Assembly (NCBI GenBank): GCA_016719855.1
Contig: JADJYH010000026.1
Span: forward strand, 1-64,000
DNA: 64,000 nt
Direction: 5' to 3'
Source: Saprospiraceae bacterium
Lineage (GTDB): Bacteria; Bacteroidota; Bacteroidia; Chitinophagales; Saprospiraceae
In this document: positions 21,601 to 29,681 of the stretch, in pieces
How positions within the stretch are numbered: the first letter of the stretch is position 1
Layout of the letters: each line of letters starts with the position of its first letter
The notes under the pieces: model-generated
Told to the model about the DNA's origin: nothing
The model's input: only the letters and a program-made list of their open reading frames with translations
Databases searched by the model: none
Program-made: the position numbers and the translations under genes

Positions 21601-22066
21601 TTGCCCAGCCAGCCACTTCCTCCACCGATTGGAAATCGGCACTGCCGGGAATCATAGGAACGCCCGCTTTTTCAGCCACCTGCTTGGCTCGCACTTTATC
21701 ACCGAGCGCTTCCATCACCGATGGGCGGGGGCCAATGAAGGTAATGCCCACCTTGGCGCATCGTTTCGCAAACTCCACGTTTTCAGATAAAAAACCGTAG
21801 CCGGGATGAATGGCGTCCACGCCATGTTTCTTGGCTACCCGCAGAATTTCGTCAATGTTGAGGTAGGGCTTCAGCGGGTCATTGTCAGCCCCAATTTGGT
21901 AGGCTTCGTCGGCCTTGAGGCGGTGCAGCGAAAAACGGTCTTCGTAGGTATAAACTGCCACGGTGCGGATGCCCAGCTCTGTGGCTGCCCGAAACACCCG
22001 AATGGCGATTTCGCCCCGGTTGGCGACGAGTATTTTCTTGAAACTTATGGGTGCTGCCTCTTTCAT
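18605..22066 (-). CDS. pyc: Pyruvate carboxylase
   Basis: 1153 residues, a full-length single-chain enzyme that carboxylates pyruvate to oxaloacetate with ATP, bicarbonate and biotin. Domains in order: biotin carboxylase (FKKILVANRGEIAIRVFRA, glycine-rich ATP loop AASGGGGRGMRVC, EVNPRVQVEHTVTEEVTG); carboxyltransferase TIM barrel (HFTDTTFRDAHQSLLATRVR, HLHTHDTAGIQAATYL, metal-binding HxH); allosteric linker; C-terminal biotinyl domain with EAMKMEST near residue 1115. The ATG at 22066 begins eight residues before the conserved motif. The frame is intact throughout. Role: anaplerosis of the citric acid cycle and gluconeogenesis. The mpl gene ends 58 bases upstream, so the two may share a transcript. 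Confidence 0.97.
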   Translation of the reverse strand: MKEAAPISFKKILVANRGEIAIRVFRAATELGIRTVAVYTYEDRFSLHRLKADEAYQIGADNDPLKPYLNIDEILRVAKKHGVDAIHPGYGFLSENVEFAKRCAKVGITFIGPRPSVMEALGDKVRAKQVAEKAGVPMIPGSADFQSVEEVAGWATKIGYPVILKAASGGGGRGMRVCRTEEELLKNYPEAKKEAGNAFGDDTVFLEKFIENPKHIEVQLLGDNSGCIVHLFERDCSVQRRFQKVVEIAPSLNLRNETRQKLYDYALKIGHSVRYNNAGTVEFLLDAEENVYFIEVNPRVQVEHTVTEEVTGIDIVRSQILIAEGHGLNDAKLRIGHQKDVECHGFAVQCRITTERPAENFKPDYGTIIAYRSPAGFGIRLDGGNAYAGSQISPYFDSMLVKVTAWGRTFQGACERLFRALLEFRVRGVETNIGFLENLVKNSDFIAGKATVNFIAEHPELLVMPVRKDRGTKILRYLAETIVNGNPDVPFIDGNKKLRKPQIPDVAPQKTASGWLPGTKQKLDKLGPEKFAGWLKNQRQIHFTDTTFRDAHQSLLATRVRTYDMMHVAEKFAQAHGHELFSMEVWGGATFDVALRFLHECPWRRLELLREAIPNTLLQMLLRGTNAVGYTAYPNNLVEKFIEQAAKTGIDIFRIFDSLNYVPSMLTSIRTVRERTNVIAEACICYTSDIFDEKRPKYHLPYYLDLARRLEDAGAHILAIKDMAGLLKPQAARTLIVELKKHIEIPIHLHTHDTAGIQAATYLTAIEAGVDMVDVALASMSGLTSQPNFNSMVAALDGHRRENKMNLHSLNQFSNYWEAVREMYYPFEGELRAGTAEVYDHEIPGGQYTNLRPQARSLGLEHKFDQIKENYRQANLLLGDIVKVTPSSKVVGDLAMFMTANDLSPADVLERGDALAFPDSVKSLVRGELGQVEGGFPPRIVEVVLKGEAQLMGDANEHLPPVDFEAEQRAFSEKFGTGYQLNDFLSYKLYPKVFEEYHAHSEEFGDVSRLPSKVFFFGMRPIEEVLIEIAEGKTLLITFQNMTEPDIEGNRLIFFRYNGTARSLKVKDKSVKSTVVLNKKAEGPAEVGAPLQGSLGSVLVKEGDMVKQNQPLFTIEAMKMESTVAAPMAGLVKKIFLPEKTLVHQGDAVIELA

Positions 22067-22124
22067 TTTCAGTAACGATTTTTGGCAAATGTTGCCAATT
22101 ATTCAAGAAAAGAAGACGAGGAAA

Positions 22125-23483
22125 TCAAAAAACCAAATTTTGGACAAATTCCTGAATCGCCATCCCCCCGAAATTCCCCGAACTCATCATCAAAAGGTTT
22201 GTGTTCTCCAAGTTTTGCTTTTTTATAAATGCCTCTAAATCAGCCCGTTCCGTAAAAACGTGGAGGTTTGGATGATCGAATGCAACTCTGATTTCCGCTG
22301 CGGAAATTGGGGGTAATTTCTTCATTTCCAGCGTGTGCGGGCTGTAAAAAACACAGGCAACATCGGCTGGCGCAAGCGTTTTAGAATAAAGCGGCAGGAA
22401 CGCCTTGTCCAAGCTACTGAACGTGTGCAGTTCCAGGCAGGCCAGCAATTTCCGTTCAGGGTGGATGCCTCGCACGGCCTCCACCGTTGCCCTGGCCTTG
22501 GATGGCGCATGGGCGAAGTCGAGCCATGCCGAAAAACCAGCCCCCGAAACCAACGGCTGCAAACGCTTGGCGGCTCCCTTGAAAGTCTGTGTCGCTTCCC
22601 AAAACTGGTCTTCGCTCACACCCAAGTCGAGGCAAACATGGTAGGCTGCCGCAAGGTTGGCGAGGTTGTGGTTGCCAAAAACTTGAAGTTCCACCAAGCC
22701 ACGCTTGTAGCGCTCGGCAAAAGTTTTACCACTACTGACCCGATGCGGGAGCGCTTGGTAGGGCGTAGCGTAAATACTTGATGTTGAACGCTTTACAAGG
22801 TTCGACAAATCGTGGTCGGGTTCATAATAATAAAGGTTCGCCCCCGGTTCCATGTTTTCCAGCATCAGTGCAAACTGGTTGCAGTACTCCTCGTAAGTCG
22901 GAAAAACGTTGATGTGGTCCCATGCCACACCCGTTATGATGCCGATGTGCGGGCGGTAGTGCAGGAACTTTGGCCTACGGTCAATCGGGGAAGATAGGTA
23001 CTCGTCCCCTTCGATGACCATGATGGGCGCATCGCTCAGTTGCACCATCGTCTCGAAACCCTCCAACTGCGCACCCACGAGGTAGTCGAATGCCAGACCG
23101 GCATGGCGCAGCACGTGCATTATCATCGAGGTCGTGGTCGTTTTGCCGTGGCTGCCCGCCACGACCACCCGTTTTTTGTCCTTGGCGTGTTGGTAAATGT
23201 ATTCTGGAAAGGAATAGACTTTCGTGCCCGTTTCAAGGGCCTTTTGAAGTTCTGGGTTGTCGGCTCGGGCGTGCATTCCGAGGATGACAAAATCGAGGTC
23301 GGGCGTGATTTTTTCAGGGAACCATCCAAATTTTTGCGGCAGCAAACCAGCATTCTGCAACCTATCCTTGGCTGGGTTGTAAATCTCGTCATCGGAGCCT
23401 GTTACAAAATGGCCGTTTTTTTGCAAGGCGAGGGCAAGATTGTGCATGACCGCCCCACCCATCGCTATTAAGTGAATTCGCAT
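22125..23483 (-). CDS. mpl: UDP-N-acetylmuramate:L-alanyl-gamma-D-glutamyl-meso-diaminopimelate ligase
   Basis: 452 residues of the Mur ligase family. The N-terminal Rossmann part starts MRIHLIAMGGAVMHNLALAL. The ATP loop AGSHGKTTTTSM is at about 109-120. The central domain has VIEGDEYLSS and GVAWDHINVFPTYEEY, and the C-terminal domain has FDFAHAPSKARATVEAVR-like residues (LDFAHAPSKA). The GDEYDTA-like motif and short length fit Mpl rather than MurC. Mpl attaches the recycled tripeptide to UDP-MurNAc, so it belongs to cell-wall recycling; a lytic transglycosylase (53.8 kb) and a GH3/beta-lactamase fusion (49.7 kb) in this window could serve the same route. The frame is intact. Confidence 0.9.
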   Translation of the reverse strand: MRIHLIAMGGAVMHNLALALQKNGHFVTGSDDEIYNPAKDRLQNAGLLPQKFGWFPEKITPDLDFVILGMHARADNPELQKALETGTKVYSFPEYIYQHAKDKKRVVVAGSHGKTTTTSMIMHVLRHAGLAFDYLVGAQLEGFETMVQLSDAPIMVIEGDEYLSSPIDRRPKFLHYRPHIGIITGVAWDHINVFPTYEEYCNQFALMLENMEPGANLYYYEPDHDLSNLVKRSTSSIYATPYQALPHRVSSGKTFAERYKRGLVELQVFGNHNLANLAAAYHVCLDLGVSEDQFWEATQTFKGAAKRLQPLVSGAGFSAWLDFAHAPSKARATVEAVRGIHPERKLLACLELHTFSSLDKAFLPLYSKTLAPADVACVFYSPHTLEMKKLPPISAAEIRVAFDHPNLHVFTERADLEAFIKKQNLENTNLLMMSSGNFGGMAIQEFVQNLVF

Positions 23484-23594
23484 GAAAAAATCAGAGGTTT
23501 GATGAACAGGCTACTTGTTTGATTTGCGGAGTGTTTTTTTTTATTAAAAAACCGTTGTTTCCACATTCATCGAACCTTCCACCTGGAAATCCGT

Positions 23595-23613
23595 TATTTT
23601 TGCAGCAAAATTA
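23595..23613. promoter_or_regulatory. Facing -7 boxes (TATTTTTG plus, TAATTTTG minus)
   Basis: TATTTTTG at 23595-23602 fits the Bacteroidota TAnnTTTG box for the small lipoprotein gene (start 23707). The complement of CAAAATTA at 23606-23613 fits a box for mpl (start 23483). No clear -33 TTG at proper spacing was found for either, so this is a match to consensus only. Confidence 0.4.
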
Positions 23614-23706
23614 ACTGGGCCAACCGAAATAACTCCCCACTTTTCCACGTTAATCAGGAAAGTTTTCGGAAACCCACTTTTATAACATATCCAAAATCAT
23701 TTTACA

Positions 23707-23847
23707 ATGAAAAAAAGCACCCTAAAGCAGTTCCTAATACTAGCTGCATTTGCCATCTTGGCCTCCTCCTTTGCCTCCTGTAACAAAGGCTACGGATGCC
23801 CGAACAATTTCAAAGCAATTAAGACGGTTGTTCAACTTGTGAAATAA
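23707..23847 (+). CDS. Tiny lipoprotein with GYGCP motif
   Basis: 46 residues: MKKSTLKQFLILAAFAILAS is a lipoprotein signal, lipobox residues FASC with Cys25, and the mature peptide is only 22 residues, beginning CNKGYGCPNNFKA. Very short lipoproteins ending in a GYGCP-type motif are widespread in Bacteroidota, but I know of no function. The combination of clear signal, ATG start and a hairpin right at the stop supports a real gene. The next gene, a bacilliredoxin-like protein, starts 57 bases downstream on the same strand, so they are probably co-transcribed. Confidence 0.7.
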   Translation: MKKSTLKQFLILAAFAILASSFASCNKGYGCPNNFKAIKTVVQLVK

Positions 23848-23850
23848 ATA

Positions 23851-23896
23851 TTTGTTAGTTGACGGCTGCCTATGCTGGCAGCCGTCAAACAACAAA
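23851..23896 (+). terminator. Hairpin between small lipoprotein and ytxJ
   Basis: Arms 23851-23870 and 23877-23896 pair over 20 bases with two mismatches (GACGGCTGCC / GGCAGCCGTC core). The hairpin starts three bases after the lipoprotein stop and ends seven bases before the next ATG. There is no strong T-run, so it may attenuate or process rather than terminate. Confidence 0.6.
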
Positions 23897-23903
23897 TTTG
23901 AGC

Positions 23904-24239
23904 ATGACCTGGAATCCGCTGACCTCTACTTCTGAAATTGACTCCATCGTTGAGCGTTCTTATCAAGTTCCCTGCCTTATCTTCAAGCACAGTACCCGTT
24001 GTAGCATCAGTTATATGGCACAACACCGATTGGAAGGAAGTTGGGATTTACCCGCTTCCCAAATTGAGCCTTTCTACCTCGACTTGATTAGTTACCGCAA
24101 TATTTCCAATGAAATCGCCTCCCGATTCGAGGTGTTTCACGAGTCCCCACAGATTTTGGTGATAAAAAATGGCGAGTGCATTCTCGACGCCTCTCACTTG
24201 GATATTTCTGTGGAAGAAATTAAAGAAGTGCTTGTTTAA
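23904..24239 (+). CDS. ytxJ: Bacilliredoxin-like protein YtxJ (thioredoxin fold, monothiol)
   Basis: 111 residues, start chosen at the ATG MTWNPLTSTSEIDSIV rather than an upstream alternative inside the preceding hairpin. The motif CLIFKHSTRCSISYMA is typical of the YtxJ/BrxC family: a thioredoxin fold with one active Cys followed by Ser-Ile-Ser instead of CxxC. The remainder (FYLDLISYRNISNEIASRF, HESPQILVIKNGECILDASH) matches the conserved C-terminal half with the cis-Pro in SPQ. Family members reduce mixed disulfides of proteins with bacillithiol; this predicts bacillithiol use in this organism. Cytoplasmic. Confidence 0.85.
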   Translation: MTWNPLTSTSEIDSIVERSYQVPCLIFKHSTRCSISYMAQHRLEGSWDLPASQIEPFYLDLISYRNISNEIASRFEVFHESPQILVIKNGECILDASHLDISVEEIKEVLV

Positions 24240-24297
24240 CTGTGAACTGTGAACGTCACGTTATTCACAGTTCACAGTTCGCAATTCACAGTTCGCC
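24238..24297. repeat. Word hairpin AACTGTGAACTGTGAA at ytxJ stop
   Basis: Perfect 16-base arms at 24238-24253 and 24264-24279 made of the word ACTGTGA repeated twice; a third partial copy follows (CAATTCACAGTTCGCC). The left arm begins inside the ytxJ TAA stop codon. The array fills the spacer to the convergent gene ending at 24300. Confidence 0.85.
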
Positions 24298-24299
24298 AA

Positions 24300-25400
24300 T
24301 CACCATTTTATCTTCGACAAGTCTAGATTGTCTCGCACCAATTCGATGGCCTTGCGAGCCTTTCCCAACGTTTGAACATTGATTTTTACCTCCAAGTGGC
24401 TGATTTTTACTGCCGTTCCGTAAGTGTCGAGCGGCGTGGTAATGATTGGAATCTGGTGGTCTATGACATACTGCTCGTGATGGAAGTCGTCAATATGGTG
24501 CAATTGCTTTCCGTCACCCGTGATGATGATGCCCACAAGCGGCTATTTTTCCATCCCTTTTTGCTTACTCAAACGTTGAATGCCCAACAGCGATTCATTC
24601 AGGCGGTTCCTACTGACCACTAGCAGTACGCCCCTGTCCTCCTCAAAATTATGGCTCCCCATCAGTGAAGCCGCCACCACATTTTCCACTAAGACATTCA
24701 GGCTATTGGGGTTGTAAAGCACCCTCCCGTTGATGGCGATGGAAATGGTCGAAAGCAATGGATAAAGCAAGGTTTTTTCATAGGGCAATACGCCGAGTAG
24801 CGGGATGCCCCACTCGGCCAATTTCAGCCCAACATAGTGATTCACTTTATCAATTTTATCGGGCAAAACCTTGTTGATAATGACCCCTGCAATGGGCACT
24901 TTTTGCTCCCGAAACAGTGCCAGGCAAAGGTTCAATCGGTCAATGGTGTACCCCACCCCACCCTCGACAATCAATATCACTGGAGCACCAATCAAAGCTG
25001 CAACATCCGCATTGCTGAGGCCGACCACGCTGCCCACGCCGGGATGCCCTGTGCCTTCATACACCACCATTTCGTACTGTTTTTCGAGGAATTTGCTGGC
25101 GGCCTTGATGTTGTGGGCATAGGGAAATTTCTTGGGGTCGTCCAAAAAAGCCTGCGTTGCGCCCTTGCCCAAAATCACGGGACTGTGGATTTTTGCCACC
25201 AGGTCGAAGTGCATCATGGTCGAAAAAAGCAGGGCGTCCTTGTCCACCTGCAAGTTCTCAATGTCAATGGCTTCTTGGCCTACGGGCTTACAGTAGCCGA
25301 CCCGCAGGCCCGATTGCCGAAAGGCTTCGACAAGGCCAAGGGTGCAGGTGGTTTTGCCAACATGTTGGTTGGTGGCGGCGACGTAAAGGCGTTTATTCAT
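24300..25400 (-). CDS. AAA-family ATPase with DRTGG domain, interrupted by in-frame amber codon
   Basis: N-terminal part (25400-24546) is a dethiobiotin-synthetase-like P-loop protein: MNKRLYVAATNQHVGKTTCTLGLVEAF (Walker A), VGYCKPVGQE, EKQYEMVVYEGTGHPGVGSV. Then comes a DRTGG-type domain (LLYPLLSTISIAINGRVLYNP). At 24545-24543 a TAG stop interrupts, and exactly the same frame continues PLVGIIITGDGKQLHHIDDFH to 24300, the expected DRTGG end. Together about 365 residues, normal for stand-alone BioD-like/DRTGG proteins related to the N-terminus of phosphotransacetylase. The stop may be one base substitution (CAG to TAG) or an error. A TACTTTTG box lies at 25430-25423, just upstream. Role: probably a regulatory sensor of acetyl or CoA metabolism; inference. 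Confidence 0.75.
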
Positions 25401-25422
25401 GAAGTTCGATTGTAGATTGCGC

Positions 25423-25430
25423 CAAAAGTA
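25423..25430 (-). promoter_or_regulatory. TACTTTTG -7 box of the AAA/DRTGG gene
   Basis: Exact TAnnTTTG match on the minus strand, 23 bases before the ATG at 25400. No convincing -33 element. Confidence 0.45.
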
Positions 25431-25712
25431 ATTCTTTCCAATTTTTTAGAGCTGGGAACTTTTGTCATCGCCAATTGTTTTATCGCCGAATGAATACCAG
25501 AAAGACCAAGCCTGCCAAGTTTCGAGCCTGCCTTTTGAAAATATCATTTATTTTACATCACGGTAAACTGTTTCAGGAAAAAAATCGCCAATTTTGGCCA
25601 TCGAAAACCGTGTTCTGCTTTAAACCTAAAATGCTGATTTTCAGCTTCTTAAAACAAGAACTCCCGCTTTTCCCACCGAGTCAGGATACCAATAACCTCA
25701 TTTTTATTAGCA
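25431..25712. other. Divergent intergenic region
   Basis: About 280 bases between the AAA/DRTGG gene and RNase R. AT-rich, with no supported reading frame. It should hold the rnr promoter; none stood out. Confidence 0.4.
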
Positions 25713-27862
25713 ATGGATAAGAAAAAATTCATGAAAAAAGAGCGCAAATTCTCCGCCAGCGAGTTGCAGCGGGAAGTGCTCCGACTGTTCAAGGAAAACC
25801 CCAAGAAACAGTTCAACCCCAAACAAATCGCCAACAACTCCAACTCGGCAACAGCAAAGATGCCGTTGTACACGCCCTTGGTAAGCTCGCAGAAGCGGGT
25901 GAACTCAAACCGCTAGGCGATTTCAAATACAAGTTGAAACAAGCACCTGCCAGTTTTTTACCGAAAAAAATAATGACCGGCTACGTGGACATGACCCGCA
26001 CGGGTGCTGCGTACATCGAGTGCGAAGGCCACGAAGACGACGTTTATGTCTCCGCAAAGGGCCTCGGTTCAGCACTGCACGGTGACCTTGTGGAAATCTC
26101 CGTCTGGACGCCCCGTGGCCGCCGCAAGCCGGAAGGCGAGGTGGTGAAAATCATCGAACGGGCCAGTGATGTTTTCGTGGGGACGATTCACTTGCGGGGC
26201 AAACAAGCCATCGTCGTGCCATCGAACCCACAGGTGGCGATGGACATCTACGTTGACCTTGAAGACACGAAAGAAGCCGAACACGGCGATCGTGTCATCG
26301 TGAAAATCACGCAGTGGCACAAGTCGCCATCACAGCATCCTCGAGGCATGGTGACGACTCTACTCGGTGCCGAGGGCAGCGACTTGGAGATGAAAGTCAT
26401 CCTCATCGGCAAGGGCTTCCAGCTTGATTTCCCGGAGGAAGTTGTGACGGAATCTGAGGCCATCTCGGACCTAATTCCACAATCAGAAATCCAGCAACGG
26501 CGGGACTTTCGGAACATTGCCACCTTTACGATTGACCCCGAAGATGCCAAGGATTTTGACGATGCACTGAGCTATCGAGTGCTCGAAAACGGCAATATCG
26601 AAGTCGGCGTACATATCGCCGACGTGACCCACTACCTGAAGGCTGGCACGGAGCTGGACAAGGAGGCTTACAAGCGCTCGACCTCGGTTTACCTCGTGGA
26701 CCGGGTGCTGCCGATGTTGCCGGAACGCCTTTCCAACAACCTCTGTTCACTCCGACCAAACGAGGACAAACTGACGTTTTCCGCTGTGTTTGAGTTCAAT
26801 GAAAAAGACCAGGTGGTGAGCCGTTGGTTCGGCAAAACCATCATCCATTCCGACCGCCGGTTCAGCTACGAACAGGCACAAACTGGCCTGGAAACGGTTG
26901 AAGGCGATTTTGCGGAGGAACTCAAAATCCTGAACCGCATCGCCCACAAACTGCGCAAGGAGCGCTTCAAAAACGGGGCGATTGACTTCGACACCGAGGA
27001 GGTGCGCTTCCGGTTGGATGCCAACGGCGTGCCCACGGAGGTGTACGTGAAAGACCGCAAGGATGCCCACATGCTCATCGAGGATTTCATGCTGCTGGCC
27101 AACAAGGAGGTCGCTATTTTCATCAACAAGAAAATGGAAAACCAAGCGGAAATCCCCTTCGTTTACCGTATCCACGACTACCCGAACGACGAAAAAGTGA
27201 AGGAACTGTCGCTGTTTGCCAAGGAGCTTGGGTTCCAAATGCGCATCAACACCCCGCAGGAAATCGCCGCTTCGTTCAACCGACTGGCCGAGGCTGCCGA
27301 CGAAAACGAGGCGTTCAAACTGCTGATGCCGCTCGCCATCCGCACGATGGCCAAGGCCGAATATTCCACCGAAAACATTGGACACTACGGCTTGGCGTTC
27401 GATTTCTACTCGCACTTCACCTCGCCCATCCGCCGCTATTCGGACGTACTGGCGCACCGGATTCTGTTTGAAAACCTGGGCGAGAACACTTTCCGTGCCG
27501 ACAAGTCAAAGCTCCAGGAGCAGTGCAAGCACATCTCGCTGCAAGAGCGCAAGGCGATGGAAGCCGAGCGGGAGAGCATCAAGTACAAACAAGTGGAGTT
27601 CATGCAGAAGCATGTCGGCGAGGTCTTCGACGGCTTGGTTTCTGGCATCATCGAGCGGGGCATCTTCGTGGAATTGCTGGAAAGCAAATGCGAAGGAATG
27701 GTCGGATTCGACACCCTCAACGAACCTTTCGACGTGGCCGATGGACGCCTGCGGGCCAAGGGCATGCGCTCTGGCCGGGTATTCAAGATGGGTGACCATG
27801 TGAAGGTGCTGATACTGCAAACGAACTTGCAGAAAAGGCAGATTGAGATGGAGTTGGTGTGA
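25713..27862 (+). CDS. rnr: Ribonuclease R, frameshifted near 25850
   Basis: About 716 residues once joined. The N-terminal helix-turn-helix begins MDKKKFMKKERKFSASELQREVLRLFKENPKKQF. After QIANNSNS the frame slips, and KDAVVHALGKLAEAGELKPLGDFKYK completes that domain in the frame of the rest. Cold-shock RNA-binding domains follow (MTGYVDMTRTGAAYIECEG). The catalytic RNB domain has FTIDPEDAKDFDDALSYR with the four-Asp metal site, HIADVTHYLKAGTELDKEA and YAHFTSPIRRYSD-like residues (FYSHFTSPIRRYSDVLAHR). The C-terminal S1 domain includes GEVFDGLVSGIIERGIFVEL. It degrades structured RNA processively 3' to 5'. The break lies in the dispensable N-terminal domain and is most simply a one-base consensus error. 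Confidence 0.93.
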
Positions 27863-27875
27863 GAGATGGTGATTG

Positions 27876-27912
27876 ATAGCGATCCGATTGCTTGGAGCGG
27901 TCGCATCGCTAT
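27876..27912 (+). terminator. Hairpin after rnr
   Basis: ATAGCGATCCGA (27876-27887) pairs with TCGCATCGCTAT (27901-27912) with one mismatch. A short T-run follows (ATATTTTT, 27921-27928). The word ATTGCTTG occurs both in the loop and after the right arm, like the word repeats elsewhere in the window. Confidence 0.5.
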
Positions 27913-28104
27913 TGCTTGCAATATTTTTAATCAATTTCTTTCCAAATTTCTTCTCCCAAACCTCGTAAAATGAATTACTTATGGAATTCAATGAATTTCA
28001 GACCAATTAATTTCTTCTGTTAGGCAATTATTCCATTCTAAAAATTCATTCAAGCATTCTATTACCATTGAATTTATTGGAACGATTACTCTGCAACATA
28101 TTCT

Positions 28105-28800
28105 TCAAATTAAAAAGCCAAAATATCCTGTGTCTTTTCTTGTTAAATGGAAATCAAAAATCTCTTGCCAATTTCCATGTACAGCATCAGAGCCAACACC
28201 ATAAATGAAAGAATACAAATCTTCAAAATCAACTTCACTATGAATCTTCCAAAATGATTTTCCATCAAGTTTCCACTTATTTTTCTTTTTACTTTCAGCC
28301 TCTAAATCATCAATAGTAAATCCATCAGTTTGAAGTTTAGTCTTTAGTTTTAATAATTGACGTTTGATAATTGGGTGGTCAGAGTCATCTAATTCTTTTA
28401 ATTTTTTTATGTTTTCAAATCTGGCTCTATATGATACAAGTCTAAAATTTCTTTGGGATTCTTCACCATTCCTCATTAGATATTTAGCTATAATAAATGA
28501 CTCATAAAGTGGTCTTGTAAATTGTGCTAAAATTTCAAGCTTATTTAATTCAAAATTATGAATAGATTCTTGGTATAATTTTACAATCCTTGTGACGATC
28601 CGACAATCGTGGATTAATTCAAATTGTAATAATTCGGATGTTTTTCTTTGTTTACTATTCGAGATAGCATTTCAATTAGCTGTCCTAAATCTTTGCAAAA
28701 TTTGACTATAAACAGATTTAGTTCTTCCTCATTCCGAGAAATAGAATCTTGTGATATTGATTGGTATCTACGGAATATGTCTAAATCTCCTTCATTATAC
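28105..28800 (-). pseudogene. Broken DUF5677-like gene in an AT-rich island
   Basis: The minus strand reads, in two frames, one protein: EGDLDIFRRYQSISQDSI, then NEEELNLFIVKFCKDLGQLIE; after a slip near 28660, SELLQFELIHDCRIVTRIVK, FTRPLYESFIIAKYLMRNG, then RLVSYRARFENIKKLKELDD and finally SFWKIHSEVDFEDLYSFIYG, VGSDAVHGNW. The RPLYESFIIAKYL helix and the SDAVHGNW ending resemble DUF5677 proteins, which are of unknown function and often found in defence or accessory loci. No intact start codon is present; an ATG near 28786 would need another one-base change. Codon usage and base composition are far more AT-rich than the neighbours, suggesting recent transfer. Family assignment is moderate. Confidence 0.5.
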
Positions 28801-28905
28801 TAAATTATACGGAACCCTTGCATTCATGTATTACACCTCGCCATTTACCATATTGACGTCAATTCACGGCGTCAAACCACCGACAATTTCTCTATAAAAT
28901 GCACC

Positions 28906-29481
28906 CTACCACAACGAAAACAGCACCACCGCCACCACAATCACAAGCACAATGATTAACAAATACTGGAACATGCCCCACTGGCTGCGGTACTCGTTGT
29001 ACATCAGTTCCACGCAGTCCCGCCATTTTAGGCCCCGCACCGCCCCCTCGTAGCCCATGAAAAAATAGCGCTTGCCCTTGTGCTGGTTGCCGTGCTTGCG
29101 GAGGATGAAGAAGAAATTGTTGAGGAAGGCAAGCTCGTACAGTTCGCTGCGGCCAGGGCCTTTGTCGCCGCCCTGTTCGATAATCATTTTGTTGGTGCCA
29201 TCGAGCAGTCGCCAGCGGCCCTTGCTCACGTTGCCGTCCACGGACAGCAGGTACTCGCCGCCCTCGTTGAAGAAGTGCAGCACCGACTCCTGAAAGCCGG
29301 GGTCGTCCCGGATTTCGAGCCAGGGCTTGCCGCCGGGTGCCACGTAGAACTTTTGCTCCCGGAGGTCTTCACCGAGGTGCCCGATTTGTGGCAAAATCGA
29401 GTCAATAAAATCGTCAAGATTCTGCTTGTCCGGCAGGTCCACCTCGAAGGTTTCTTCTATTTTGTCGAAAGGACTTTCCAT
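28906..29481 (-). CDS. Hypothetical tail-anchored membrane protein
   Basis: 191 residues, no family recognised. The soluble part is acidic and partly beta-rich (FYVAPGGKPWLEIRDDPGFQ, HFFNEGGEYLLSVDGNVSKG, RWRLLDGTNKMIIEQGG, ELYELAFLNNFFFILRKHG). The only hydrophobic segment is at the extreme C-terminus (FQYLLIIVLVIVVAVVLFSLW), so it is probably anchored by its tail with the bulk in the cytoplasm. The ATG at 29481 abuts a word-repeat hairpin that makes up almost all of the predicted 5' untranslated region. Its own promoter is visible at 29596-29628. Divergent from hemL. Confidence 0.8.
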   Translation of the reverse strand: MESPFDKIEETFEVDLPDKQNLDDFIDSILPQIGHLGEDLREQKFYVAPGGKPWLEIRDDPGFQESVLHFFNEGGEYLLSVDGNVSKGRWRLLDGTNKMIIEQGGDKGPGRSELYELAFLNNFFFILRKHGNQHKGKRYFFMGYEGAVRGLKWRDCVELMYNEYRSQWGMFQYLLIIVLVIVVAVVLFSLW

Positions 29482-29590
29482 ATTTACGATTGGGGATTTA
29501 CGATTTACGATTGGAGACTGAGCTTAATTTTCTCTTTTCTGAATTCCAGCAGTGTCCCCAATCGTAAATCGTAAATCGTCATTCGTAAAT
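29482..29590. repeat. Word hairpin GATTTACGATTTACG upstream of the tail-anchored gene
   Basis: Arms 29482-29514 and 29558-29590, 33 bases each with four mismatches, built from the word CGATTTA repeated (ATTTACGATTTACGATTGG core). The arm touches the start codon on one side and the predicted transcription start on the other. Confidence 0.85.
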
Positions 29591-29595
29591 AATTT

Positions 29596-29628
29596 CAAAG
29601 GTAAGGGTTTCACTTTTTTGCTCCGCAA
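29596..29628 (-). promoter_or_regulatory. Promoter of the tail-anchored gene (TTG / TACCTTTG)
   Basis: On the minus strand TACCTTTG (29603-29596) matches TAnnTTTG exactly, with TTG (29628-29626) 22 bases upstream as -33. Expected start of transcription is around 29590, the outer edge of the word hairpin. Confidence 0.6.
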
Positions 29629-29669
29629 TATTTTTACTCACTGCTTACACGCACGGGCGGTGGATGCGC

Positions 29670-29677
29670 TACTTTTG
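29670..29677 (+). promoter_or_regulatory. TACTTTTG -7 box directly before hemL
   Basis: Exact TAnnTTTG match ending four bases before the hemL ATG at 29682. If used, the transcript would start at or next to the start codon, that is, be leaderless. No clear -33 TTG at 19-22 bases. Confidence 0.4.
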
Positions 29678-29681
29678 CGAC

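Noticed and set aside
24543..24545. Alternative genetic code reading TAG as an amino acid
   Set aside because: TAG serves as a normal stop elsewhere, for example at 41459 and 56972, so recoding is not supported.
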